64,000 nt of DNA from Xylogone sp. PMI_703 (GCA_021399445.1 JAJTUQ010000006.1:3890367-3954366); one strand, 5' to 3'; positions 47,720 through 59,424 are shown, counted from the stretch's first letter. Program-made: numbers and translations. The notes: generated by a model from the sequence alone, not told the origin.

Positions 47720-49120
47720 GGAGCTGTTCAGAAACACGCAATCATATAGCTCATACTTTTGATTTTCTCGTTTGTTCCATAAGTTGTGTGAAGGAAATAT
47801 GATTACTTACCAAGCTTAATAGTTGAATCTTGACGTGCTTGCTATAAAGCTGGGTGATCTGGAGAGACTCTGGCAGTATCGTATCCCCATTAACTGTACC
47901 ATTAAGAACTCGATCTCATTGAGCGCGTTGTGAACATAGGATTCCAGTCCCATTGTGCGAAGCCCTGCGTAAGCATGGTTATATACAGGCCATACGGCCC
48001 GCACTGAACAGAGGATCTTGGTAAATTAATGTAAAAAGCAAAAAGCAAGACCAAGCGTGGGGGTATGCCCACTGGGTTTTCTAGTCTAAGCCTTGAGCAT
48101 GCGTTTGGTCAATCCTAAGCCCTGAGACTTATGCTCGCCTCTTTACTGTCAACCTCTCCGGACGACTTTGAAGTACACTAGGGTCCAGTTCTATTTCTGC
48201 TGGGGTATCATAGTGTGAATACTGACTTCACATCAAAGAGCTGCATACCCGGGTATTGATTTTCATAAGAGCCTTGCCATTGCTATCTAGAACCTGTTTT
48301 TTCCTGGACAAAGAGCTTACAGCTCGCTCGGGTCTCCGCTCCTAGCGAGGTATTTGTTTATTAATTGGCCCACAAGCTGTAATTACCAATCTGGGATCAA
48401 AGTCTGCAAACGATTTTCAAATCTCGGAAATCTTACATTTTTCAAAGTTAAATACCCTTAAACAAGAAGTACAATTTAATTAAAGATATCATAAAGATTA
48501 GAAAAAAGTATGTTATTACAATTACTGATTGTTTTATAATTTAACGCCGTAACTTGAAGGTAATATTATTCCGAGGTGTATCAGAAGCTCTTCATAAGAA
48601 AAGCCCGCCGAGAAATCCGGGGAAACCTTAAAGAGATTTTAGTCTCGATTGTAGATGGGGTGTGGGGCTAATTCGTACTCGTATTCGGACTGGAACACTT
48701 ATTGCCCCGAGATGGAGCCGTGGCCGCAGTACCAGTCAACAAGTACGCAGCCTGGCAAAGCGGGAGGTATAGTAATGCTACCTTCGTTCCGAGCGAGGTG
48801 GCTTTGCCAAATAATTTGCAAAGAGGTTTAGACTCTTGAAGTGGTCTATAACAAGCATATTTTATTTTAGCAGCTATTGTGGCAATTGCCTTGAATTGAT
48901 GGAGCAGAGCTACTGTAAATAGTCGAAGTAAATATGCTTCATTGATGGCATAGGTGTGTTCGCTCGGAGGGCCTGGACTTGGGCCCTTGAATACCAAATT
49001 AGCCCCTTGCAGATTGCAATAGAGTTCCTGTCTTATAAGCTGCCATAAGCTCCCTAGATAGAAACTGCTTCATAGATACAGCCTCCTTGGTATTACATTT
49101 AACGCAGTCAGTGCATCAGG
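47720..49120. other. Intergenic
   Basis: Left part A+T-rich. Around 48300-49000 there are G+C-richer patches and a 109-codon minus-strand frame (48997-48668) without motifs. TATAAGC near 49033 is about 88 bases before the GH79 start. Confidence 0.5.
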
Positions 49121-50992
49121 ATGAAGTTCTTTCCAGCATTCTCTGCGATAGTGGCTGCCTACTTGCTCCAATTCTCAGGGGCTGCTCATATCACGGCTTC
49201 CTACAGCTTGATTGTGCCTTCCTCAGAACCAACTTTCGCGAAGTCCTTGGACTCGGCTTTTGTGTCGTTTTCACTAGAGTTCCAATTCTGGCCAACATAC
49301 GCTGGCAATGCCACGGGAAAGCCTAACAAGTATATCAACCAACTACTAGGCAACTTGGCTGAGAGGACAGGCAAGACGCCAGCTATCCGTGTTGGCGGTG
49401 AGTGTCGCTCTTGGTTCCTTTCTCCAGCCTGAAGTGCAGCAAGCATTTATGCCGCCCCACTGTGTAAATAATTTACTGCGACTGACACCAACGGCCCAGG
49501 CTCGAGCGAGAACAGAGCTTTCGTCGACCCTACGATCAACCTCTGGGACTCAAGCCAGATCTCTGAGGTCTTTGGGCCATTCACTTTCCGCAAAGACACA
49601 GCTATCGGCCGGGACTGGTATGTTATTGCGGGCAACCTTCCTGCAGGCACTGAGTTCACCTTCGGCCTGAATCTTTATAGTAAAGATGAGGTTGTCGCCC
49701 AGACCAAGCAGCTGGCCGAGGCCTTCCAGGGCTCACGGAGATACCTAACCAAAGGCGTCACCCTCAGGTATGTCCAGGTCGGCAATGAACCCAACTTCTA
49801 CTTCCCAGATGCAGCCAACTACACCATTCACTGGGTGCCACTCGCCAAATCGGTGATGCAGCACCTCAATATGGGTGGCTACCACGAACCCTCGTTCTGG
49901 GTTGGCTCCACAACCCTTACCCAGGTTTCGTACCTAAGCCAACCTTTCACACTGACTGGTGCGCTCGAAGCCGGTGTCCTCGATGATTCCAGGGTTCGTG
50001 ACTCTACCTCAGTCCTTGAGGAACACCAGTATTCAGGCAATTTGGCGCTTGGGGCCATTCCCGGCGGGCCACCTCCAGGTACGCTCATGGACAAGGGCTC
50101 TATCTGTAGCAACTTGACCTCAGTCTATCGCGGGCTTATCAATACCAAGAGCTATGGTAAAAAGTATTACATCGTAGGTAACTTCCAAATTCCAGTCACC
50201 GGGTCACGTTAGGATAATAGTTGACATCAATGTTCGTACAGGGAGAGGGAGGCACCTATTCTACGTAAGCGGCCATCAGATATCCTTATGAGGTACATTG
50301 AAAAGTCGAACTGATCTTGTTACTAGCGAAGGTGTCTTCGGACTCTCTAATACCGCTGAATCTGCAGTCTGGGCGGTTGACTATTTTATGCAACTTGCCA
50401 CTCGTAGTGTAGAGCGTATGTACTTCCATAGCACGCCCAACCGCATGTTTGCTGTTTTCCAACCCGGCTGGGGTTTCACTAATGGCACTGAAATTGAGCG
50501 CCCGCACATAATGCCCATGTACAATGGCATGATCATAGCAACTGAGATGATAGGAACCAGCGGCAAAGTCAAGGTCGCCGAGCTCGAAAACTACACCCCG
50601 GACTTGTCTGCTTATGGGGCGTGGGAGAATGGCAAGCTGGTGCGCATGGTTCTCATCAACTCCAATGTGTTCACCAAGGGTAGCCCGAGGTCTGCGTACG
50701 AAGTTAACCTTGCCGGCTGGAAGGGTGGTAAAGCAACCATCAAGCGTTTAAGTGCTCCAGACACAACTGCTACTAGCGGAATGTAAGTCTACCTAGTATA
50801 TCCCAGTGCTGCATTTTACTGCTGTGTAGATGACTTATATACCGGTCTGTTAACTATCTATTTGGCACTTGGGCCGGACAGTCCTTTGAGACTGCAGATG
50901 GTAAGCCTTCTGGACACACTGTTGAGGAGCCACTGAATGGCGAGTCAATTGTTATCGGAGCTTCAGAAGTTGTCATGATCACCTTCAAATAG
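49121..50992 (+). CDS. Secreted GH79-type glycoside hydrolase (beta-glucuronidase-like), about 525 aa, last splice acceptor irregular
   Basis: Secreted retaining glycosidase related to fungal GH79 beta-glucuronidases acting on arabinogalactan or glucuronoxylan side chains. Exons are 49121-49397, 49500-50173, 50242-50264 (23 bases), 50306-50782 and probably 50866-50992. A signal peptide covers about residues 1-21 (MKFFPAFSAIVAAYLLQFSG). The likely acid/base is Glu189 in VQVGNEPNFYF and the likely nucleophile is Glu319 in IGEGGTYS, which lies inside the 23-base exon. The strand/helix after it (AVWAVDYFMQLATRSVERMY) fits the barrel end. The C-terminal beta domain ends EVVMITFK. Joining the last exon in the family-consistent frame (SGITWAGQSFET) needs an acceptor reading TTTGG instead of TTTAG at 50861-50865. 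AG acceptors nearby give an immediate TGA (50831) or a wrong frame. The gene may thus be damaged or use a GT-GG intron. Confidence 0.8.
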
Positions 50993-51670
50993 TAATGTGT
51001 ACACTGAGTGTCCAAGAAGCAATCGTAAACTAGTAAAGAGAGTTCTTAAGAGCCTGGTTTTACTCAACTAAGTCTAAAAATCATGACTTGTCTGTGATTA
51101 TATTATGTCAAAATATGTTGATAGTCTCTAGTTTAAACATCATGACATGCACTAGGGCGTTTATTTCACACAAATGTGATACAATCCAAAAAAATTTCAC
51201 ATCACAGGATTTTTGACAATCGATTTTTAGTTAAAATTTTAAAGTGCTTATGTTAGTGCACTGGCATTTTTGATACTGTTGCTAGGGTAAAGACCATTGT
51301 GTAATCGGGTTATTATAATATTGAATGATGTCGAATAATCTTAAGATAGCTTTGTGGTCAACTTCATGGTGTAGAACCTACTCGTCTACATTAATAGTTC
51401 AGCCGATGATCTCGAAAAACAGTGATCACTTTGACCACTTAACATGACCATGTTTTTTGCAAGATTTGTATTAACCTTCAGAATTTTGATTTTTGAATAT
51501 CTTTATCAATTTTAAGTTAATTTTAATTTTTAACGTGTTTTTAAATTACATTAAACCAAATATGTTACCATATAAAAAAGAAGATATTGAAGGTGTAATT
51601 AATGTAATGTTAAAAGGTCAAAGTGTACAAAGTACTTCTAATGACTAAAGAATACTAGATTAGCCGGACC

Positions 51671-51690
51671 AGACTGAAAATTTTCAGTCT
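51671..51690. repeat. Perfect 20-base palindrome with flanking direct repeats
   Basis: AGACTGAAAATTTTCAGTCT equals its own reverse complement. The 10-base word GGACCAGACT overlaps its left edge (51667-51676) and recurs about 30 bases later. Probably a fragment of a mobile element end. Confidence 0.75.
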
Positions 51691-51752
51691 AAACTGGACC
51701 AGACTATAAATTGACAGTTTAATCTCTTGTTCAAACTGTAAAAAAATATAGT

Positions 51753-51788
51753 ACATAGTTCTGTTACAAGTAACCAGGGTCGTAACAT
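51753..51788. repeat. Repeat fragment copy 1, possible LTR terminus
   Basis: It contains CTGTTACAAGTAACCAGGGT followed by CGTAACA. Its inner ends TGTTAC and GTAACA are complementary and follow the TG...CA rule of LTR termini. A copy differing mainly by transitions is at 60582-60617. Confidence 0.7.
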
Positions 51789-52161
51789 ACATAAAACTGT
51801 AATCCCGTGATACATATATAAATTTAACCATTGCCTTAGTTGTAACTTTCAAAATTACGAGAGTAATTAAACGTTTAAGTTGAACTGTGGATTCTTTATT
51901 CATTTATTCGTTTTAATAGACTCCTTTATTCTATATCAATATTACTATGAAGTGCCTGAGTACCCACTTCCGTACCTCTATATTCAACCCTGTTGTCTAA
52001 AACAGAAATCATTCGATCCCTTGACAAAACAATCGAAGAATGGCTCTGTTGCCCAGTTGTCACTACATCCGGTCGATGCAAAGTTTTCACGCTCACAAAC
52101 AATATGCGCGCTTCCTACGTCGGCAACTGTAAAGAGTTAGTTTCACTTCTTTTATAAAAAA

Positions 52162-55100
52162 CTAAAGAGTTAGTATACCAAAAGCAGGGACTGATCCCGT
52201 GAAAACAATATCCTCATTGAATCCACAAGCACCTCTCAAGGTGAACCCACTGGCTCCCACAATGTAGGTGTTGAAGTTTACTGGTTCGATGGTGTTACCG
52301 TTCGTATCAATTAGTGTGGTTGTGAAATTTGTTGAGCTTGAGACAATGTCTTGACAGTTCAAGTTTTCTGGCCAAGCAATTCCGAAGAAGTCTTGATCTG
52401 CACCGAAGCCATGAGTGGCAAGACCAATGAAGAAAAGACTTGTCAAGCTTGGGGCTGAAGCAGAAGTTGTCGTCGTCGTTGTCGTTGTAGCCCTTGTAGT
52501 GGTCGAAACGGGTATGTTTCCAGGGCCGATAGTGATTGTCGTCCCATCGCCACCACTAGGGATAGTAAATGGTAACTGATCAGTAATAGCGTCAAGATCG
52601 GGAATATCTGGTATTGTACATGCTGGAGCGTCAGTCGAGATAGTTGTCGTAGTTGTTGATGCTTCCACATCACACCCCGTGGTTGGAAAACAGGCAGTCT
52701 ACCACGAGAAGAAAAAGTCAGCGATAGGATAGGATCAAATGACCAGGAAGTGTATACCTCTGTAACCGTCGAAGAGCTAGCCATACCATGAGTGGAAAAG
52801 CTGCTGACCAGCTCCGTGCACACAGTAGCTATGGTTGGAGAATCACAGTCATCCTCTCCACCTGGAACAGGGCCAACGGGAATGATACCGCCACCGCCTC
52901 CGGGAATGACACATGCACCTATTCACAGCCAAATATATTAGACATTTCTCCTTATGTGTTTTAGACGAAGATATCGGCTAAATCTCTTACCAGCACCACA
53001 TCCAGGGCCGCAGCCCCCCAGACCGCAACCACCGCCACAGAACCCCAGACCACAGCCACCATCACATCCAAAGAGTCCACAGCCACCTCCGCATCCAAAA
53101 AGAGCGCAAGCAACAACACCGCAAGTTGGATCGAGAGGACAACCTCCAGGGGGCAGTGGGGTACCAGTTTGAAATGGTAGAGGAAGAACGGGGATTGGAA
53201 TGGAGGTAATGGTTGCCATGGGCTGGATGGTAACTACATGTGATGTTGAAGGGAATGATGGAGGTGCACCAGTTATTGGATTAGGATCCGACCCTTGAGT
53301 GGGATTAGATCCAGAGCCAGAGCCAGAGCCACTTGAATTCGAAACACCTGTAAATGATAATCAGTAAATATTCAATAACAGTTAAACTTAAAAAGATAGA
53401 CAACTTACAATAATTCGTGCCTACTAAGATAAAACAATTTTGTCCGACAGAGGGATTCATATCAAGGAATTGTTGAAATGTGATAGAAAACTGGGCCTCT
53501 ATCTTGTTGCAAGTGTCTCCGGATACAACCTCATAAAATTGTGTGCAGCCTGATGTATTACCACCTGACCCAGAACCTTGAGTGGGATTAGATCCAGATC
53601 CAGAGCCGGAGCCAGAGCCGGAGCCACCTGAAGTCGAAACACCTATAGATGGCGATTAGTAAATATTCGACGGCGGCTGAACTTGATGAAATACGGATAA
53701 CTTACAGTAATTCATGTCTACTAAGATAAAACAGTTTTGTCCGACAGACGGATTCATCTGAAGGAATTGTTGAAATGTAACGGAGAATTGGGATTCTATC
53801 TTGTTACACGTATCTCCGCTTACAACCTTATAGAACTGTGTGCAGTCTGATGTGATACCTGTTGGGACCGGTGATGGTGTTTTCACAGGAGTAATGCCAC
53901 CACCACCCGCAGGAGATCCTCCGGTGGAGCTGGGTCCGGCACTACCACCACCCGATATAGCAATCGAGGTAAAGTCGATGCTCGAGACAGGCATCAAAGT
54001 TTCTGTTCCGGGAAGAGAGATGGTGAATGATGGTGGCATGATGCTCTGAACTGGGATAATCTGCCCACTGGCTGCAGTGGACACTGTGACGGGCCAAAGA
54101 GGAACCTCGCTGATCGTGAAAGGTGCAATTGGAATAACAGTTGGGACAGTGAAGATTCTCCCGCCTGAGCTAGAGAGGATAGATGTAGTCAAGGGCCGAG
54201 GCGAAATTATAGATGTTGTTCCAAGAGGGAATGGAGGCAAAATTAGGGTGCATGGCGGCTCACAAGCGACGGACGGAGCAGGATCGTTCCATATATCGGG
54301 AGGAACGTAGACAACATCCATATCATTCCCAATTGGTGATATATCTTTACCAGAGAGAGCAGCTGTAGTTTTCGGCATCAGTATCTAACCTACACTTTAC
54401 ATGGTTTCGTAGTTTCGAGGACTTACAAGCTAGCGATCCTTCAATATCGAGGTCGATGGCCCAAACCATGGTTCTACATTGATAAAACTATATCAGCAAT
54501 GCTCTACTATTCTATAGCAGTATTAAAATATGACTTACCCTCCCAGACATAGTGAATTTGCATAATCTAATTTCATCTTTATGGTAGTTGGGTCATCGTA
54601 GCCAACCCATTGGCCATCCCAGACAGCTATTTGGACAGCGTTGGTGGTATCCAGTGTGATTTCCGGATCTGAGGTTCGAATCATGTCCAGAATTTCATCA
54701 TATGAAAGAATGCCAGATGTCTGCGTGCATGCTCCGGGTTTGGCTATGCAAATATCAGTAAATGGAGGAGACGATACGCAACCGAACTGAAGTACTTACC
54801 TCCCTCTGTGAATGGACACCCCGCGACAGTACAAGAAGGATCTGCTAAGGTGTAACCTGCCCTGGATTAGCATAAACCATTTCCGAGAATGAAGGTTTGA
54901 TAGGTCATACTTCGGCCATAGTAACCTATTCCCATAGTGACCTTGCTAGGATTGATGTTATTTCTCCATAGCAAATCCATGTCAAGTTTAGTCTCTGTTA
55001 AGTTAGTGTGTGCAAAGACAAATGGCCCAATGAAGGCATCTTGCGAGTCCCAAGTCCCAAAAAGGTCATAGGTCATGATGTTGAACTGTGCGACAATACT

Positions 55101-56409
55101 GTTAGTAACATGTTCGACTAGAGGAAGCAAAAAAAGGTCGCCTCACCCAATCAATTATTGGCTCAATGCTCACAATGTCAAACCATTGCATATACCAATA
55201 ACTACTAGGAATTGTAATCGAGAGTCCGTAGTTCCCAGCGTCTAGCGCAGAACGTAAGTTTTTCAATAAAGATACAAAATTAGCAGTATCCTCGGGAACT
55301 CCTGCACGATCGGGTGTTCCGGGGTACTCCCTGATAATTGTTAATTAACATCCACATGTTTGGAATACCAGAAGTATTATTGAACTAAGCCAGCTTACCA
55401 ATCAATATCGACTCCATCGAATCCGTATTGAGCCATGAAGCTAGTCAGAGAGGCAAAGAACTTGCTCTGTGCTGATGATGAGGCCGCCAACTGTGAGAAG
55501 GTCCTTTGCGTTGGGCCAGGATCATTAAAAGCCCATCCTCCAATGCTTAGCCAAGTCTCAAGACCAGGTTTAGACTTCTTCAAGGCAGTGAAGCGGCTGT
55601 ACAACTCAGGTTGGCCGTCATCCATGGGCACAATTTCAAAGGAGTTCGGGTCAATAAGCATAAAGGCGAAGTTTAAGTGAGTATACGCTTCGACTGGAAT
55701 CTAGAAATTTGTCAGCTACTCTATGTGTATCACAAGTCGACGTTATAGCATTTACCTGTTCTGGGGACATGGCTATGTACGAATTAGCTCAACATTGCTA
55801 TTATTTGCGTGGCACAATGTTTATTAACTTACTTTGGCATGGCCGCTGATAATTCCAACCCTCATAGTATCCAATTGTCCGCTTAGAGGTAGAATTTGCA
55901 ATTGAACAGGATGGTTGTGCTACGGTGGAGGTTCCACAGAAGTCGGTAGTAGTTCCACCTAATTAAGCATTAATTAGAGTTAAATATAGAATCATTAGAT
56001 TTGGTTATACATACAGAAGCCGAATTTGCTACAGCAAACATGGAGAGGACAAATCTCGCGTGCAGCGTATTTGGAACCTACAACATGATTAGTCTCTAGG
56101 CGCATTGTGCTGTGGCAAGGTATAGATCATCTAACCCCATTCAGGACCAAATCCAGGGAATCCACCAGCATCACATTCCGATAGCTGTGCACAGGTACCA
56201 TTAGGGCTAGCTGAAGCAATACACACAGAGGGGTCACAAAAGGTGGGACCATAGCCACAGAAACCGGATGGAGAACAGCAGCCTTCAAGACATGGATTGG
56301 AAGCAGAACAACACGGATCAGTAGCAGAGCATGGGTTGGCTGTTTGAGCGTAAACGGTAGTGGAAAAAAATAGAGCTGTTACCAACCCAGCCACGATGGA
56401 TGGCCTCAT
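52162..56409 (-). CDS. Killer-toxin-like GH18 chitinase with hevein-type, LysM and Gly/Cys-rich regions, 1131 aa, 15 exons
   Basis: Exons (minus strand): 56409-56136, 56077-56015, 55958-55833, 55772-55756, 55700-55399, 55330-55147, 55085-54911, 54856-54800, 54743-54539, 54473-54427, 54362-53706, 53642-53409, 53347-52991, 52918-52758, 52698-52162, totalling 3396 bases in frame. Order: signal peptide (1-21), two hevein-like chitin-binding modules (about 27-63, 98-120), a Kex2-type Lys138-Arg139, then a GH18 catalytic domain (about 140-480). The GH18 motif is FDGVDIDWE; proton donor Glu262 is rebuilt across a splice, followed by NIMTYDLFGTW and GGTMVWAIDLDIEG. Two LysM modules follow (about 656-703, 734-781), joined by (Ser-Gly)n linkers. 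A repeated Cys-Gly segment (about 860-899), a Thr-rich stretch and a C-terminal domain complete it. Subgroup C chitinases resemble the alpha/beta subunit of Kluyveromyces zymocin. TATAAG (minus) lies at 56503-56498. The gene appears intact. Confidence 0.92.
53409..53868 (-). repeat. Tandem duplication of a LysM-encoding exon unit inside the chitinase gene
   Basis: The LysM-coding parts ending at 53706 and 53409 are about 300 bases apart and nearly identical in protein (GDTCNKIE.QFS.TFQQFL.MNPSVGQNCFILV), each followed by a phase-1 intron and a Cys-Gly-Val-Ser start of the next exon. The flanking GAGCC/GGAGCC repeats (about 53306-53332 and 53588-53628) encode the Ser-Gly linkers. Confidence 0.85.
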
Positions 56410-58456
56410 GTTGGCAACCCAGCTAGCCAATTGATATAATATAAAATGGAATAACAATAACCAACAAGAAATATGTTAACAGGAGCAGCAGGAGGGTCTT
56501 ATATTTGGAAGCGGAAACATATTATTCACAGTTGAATATAGCCCACTTTACATTAGGTGTTTAAATATGGATAGGCAGTACAGGGTTGTCTATCCCACAT
56601 CATAAGCATGCTTCACATGGTTCTGTATGTACCATATGGGAACATTACTGTACTGGTTAGGCGGTGAATTTAGTTGCCTATTTGACATTTAGGTACTCAA
56701 GCAAAAGTCTCGCCCTGCTGGATCAGTGCTTACCACGCCACAATATCTGATCTAAGCATTAAAACTTCTTGTAACCAACACAATAATTTACTTATATTTC
56801 TTGACGGCAAAGAGTTTCATGAAAGGTAGGCTTACACAAAGTACGGTTCTTTTCTTCGATCTGGATCTAGAAATGAAGGGTTCTGGGGTCTCTAATTAGG
56901 AAAGTATAAACCAGAGAACACTAGCTAGAGCAGTGAGATTTCTCGGCACTAATAATGCACTCCAGTATTTCGGACGAACTAACTAATAGTCTTGCTTTGT
57001 AATTGGTTATCTACGGTGAATCCGGATTAGTGAGTGCCTTGGATTACCCTTGGCGTCAATCACCGGCCCCCTACTTAGGAGACCTGAATCTTATCGTCGC
57101 CTCTCATGAATATATACTTTCCATAAAGCGAAGGCTTGTACGGGTCTGTTCCTCGATTGCAAACACAAAATATTTTACTACTAAGATATCGTACGTCAAG
57201 GGGAATTATGATTATAGCGTTAAACTTGACGTGATCAGGCGAGGCTGACGAGGCTAGCCTATACCTTGATCGAAAGACTAAAATAGATCACACCATGGCT
57301 AAGATTAATACAGTAAACAAGTTATTAGTGTATTCTCACATTTGCGGAGTCGTATCGCCACACTTCTATAGTGCTTACGGGTTAATATAGCACATCAGAC
57401 TTTAATTATCGACTTTGGGGTTTCGGGTCCACAATCGAACTCAAATCAGGTAGTTATGCGCGAAAAATGCCGCAGGCACTCATCCAGGCGCTTTGAGCCC
57501 TACGCCACCCCAGCGAAGGTTATCTAGAACGAGAGTCGCAGTCACTTTCAGGCACGACCCAAAGCACGTGGCACATCAATGTGGAATACGTACCTACAGG
57601 GCATATAAAAATTTTGTTTTAAGAATCTCAATAGATAAGCTAAGCTGTTTATGATATTTATGCCGTCCGTTGTGGCCCCATACCGTGATAGCGAATACCG
57701 ATAGTGAGTTTTCACAGCGTTGATTCCAAAAACAGAATACTGTCACAGTACTCTAGAACCAGATGATCAAACAAGACATCTACGATGCTCACTGTAGTAG
57801 AAATAAGTAGAAACATACGAATTACCAAGGGGAAATATAATTACAGCTATTAACTACATGACAGAGGGCGTGTCTTCATGCTCTTTACGAATTACTGCCT
57901 CCACATAATAGCTAATAAGCCAAGACAGACCACCGAGGCTATCCGCAGCCGCAGCAAAACGCCCCCTGTTCGAGATATATGGAATAATGACTGGGCGCTA
58001 GCATCGCATAATCATACTCTAGTTAGAGCCCTATAAGCTTACTCTGACCTCGGGTCAATGTACAAGTGCCGCATATTACTGGTGAGACGCATACGACTTC
58101 AGACCATTCTCCCGGCATTATTCTGGAGACAGTATAAATTTTGTATCTCAACAAGCTCGGAACTTCCGGTTCTAGTAAAACTATTAGCTAACTAAGGTGG
58201 TGAGATGGAGAAACCGGTCGGAGGAGAGACTGATTTGGCTTTAATGACCGTATATCCATCATTACACTCTCCATGATCAGGTCACACTAAAATCTGATGT
58301 GTGCAAGGCCATTTATTTGTTCTAAATAAGGGATGATAGGATGATGTTCTTTCTAGATGAAAGCTATAAGATATTCCCTGGTCCTTTTGGGCTTGTTCAA
58401 TTTGAACCGTCTGGTACTGGCCATAGCAGGGCATTTTATCTTGCCTTAGCTTCACG
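56410..58456. promoter_or_regulatory. Divergent intergenic region between chitinase and small secreted protein
   Basis: 2.05 kb between divergent start codons. Each gene has a TATAAG about 90 bases before its ATG (56503-56498 on minus; 58365-58370 on plus). The middle holds short frames only (largest 81 codons at 57003-57248), not called. Confidence 0.5.
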
Positions 58457-59280
58457 ATGGAGAAATTCAACGCCAGATCTTTATTCCTCTTTGCCTTTCT
58501 GTCACTACTTCACGTTGTATTTTCTGTTCCTATCTCAACAGATGATTTAAGAGATGACTTTACAACATTCAATATCACTGCTCGGTCGTTGGCCAAAAGG
58601 AGTTGTGCCGTCGGAGCAGATGCCACTGGTGGCATTCCAATTTGCAATACCTTCACTGTTGATTCCATTGTGAATAGCATGAACAATTATGGCGCTGTTG
58701 CCAATAAAGATTGCTTATTTTATCTTGGTCTGAATGGTAAGAATGGCCAATCCCAAGCCTCGGCTTGGTATTGTGCTATGCGAGAACAAGGAAGAGGGTC
58801 CGTTGTCTGGGGCACGAGTCTTCCTAAGGAATTTTTGGAGCAGAACAAAAGATACACCAATAAATTCAGCAACCTACAAGCCCCTGATCCTCAGGATTCG
58901 TCAAAAACCCTCTCGCCATTCCGTGTTTGGGCATCATTACATTCCCAAGCTCTGGCAGAAGTTTGCACTGGGGTTGCTTATTTCATGGCACCAACATCTA
59001 ATCCTGGAAATGATCCACTTGATAACATTTGGTGGAATTACGAATTTCCCGCTTTAACTAGAAATCCAAACATCCTCTCTATTGTCAAAGTTGATCCTAC
59101 TTTGCGTAACGAGGATGGCTCTTTTGCAGATAGTGGTCACCCCATATGGGTTAAATCAAATCCTCCGACTGAAATTGAACCTGCAGGGAATGGTTATAGT
59201 CTCACATGTAAGTTATAGCCTACATTATATTGCTTTTTATAGCAAATTTTAACTTACAATCAATAGTACCTACAGAATAA
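58457..59280 (+). CDS. Small secreted prepro-protein with Kex2 site, about 254 aa, function unknown
   Basis: The predicted product has a signal peptide (about residues 1-23, hydrophobic LFLFAFLSLLHVVFS), a pro-region and a Kex2-type site Lys47-Arg48 directly before SCAVGADATGG, so mature secreted protein would start at Ser49. The mature part has few Cys (CNTF, DCLFYLG, WYCAMRE, AEVCTGV) that could pair, and a motif-rich centre, FYLGLNGKNGQSQASAWYC. I do not recognise a catalytic family. The long exon ends either at TAG (unspliced, 253 aa, stop at 59216-59218) or, more likely, splices at consensus gtaagt (59208) to an acceptor at 59266, adding a five-codon ending that stops at 59280 (exons 58457-59207, 59267-59280; 765 bases in frame). 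The start context cacgATGG is good. It is divergent from the killer-toxin-like chitinase. Confidence 0.8.
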
Positions 59281-59424
59281 CCGCATTCACTTTTGCATGC
59301 GGCGTCGCATTGGGGGTGTTTGAACTGATCAAACATATCTTCGGTCTTGTGTAGTATGTCTCCATAGGGGGAAATCAGTGCTAGAATTCATATCACAAGC
59401 TTCTATTCTAAAATTTCATCTCGT

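Larger units (their letters stand above)
50993..52161. other. Intergenic, A+T-rich, with repeat fragments
   Basis: 3' regions of two convergent genes separated by A+T-rich DNA containing a 20-base perfect palindrome and a transposon-like 36-base segment that recurs in the terminal A+T block. No coding gene. Confidence 0.6.

Noticed and set aside
48668..48997. 109-codon minus-strand frame before the GH79 gene
   Set aside because: No motif, overlaps the promoter region of the GH79 gene, no neighbouring exon.
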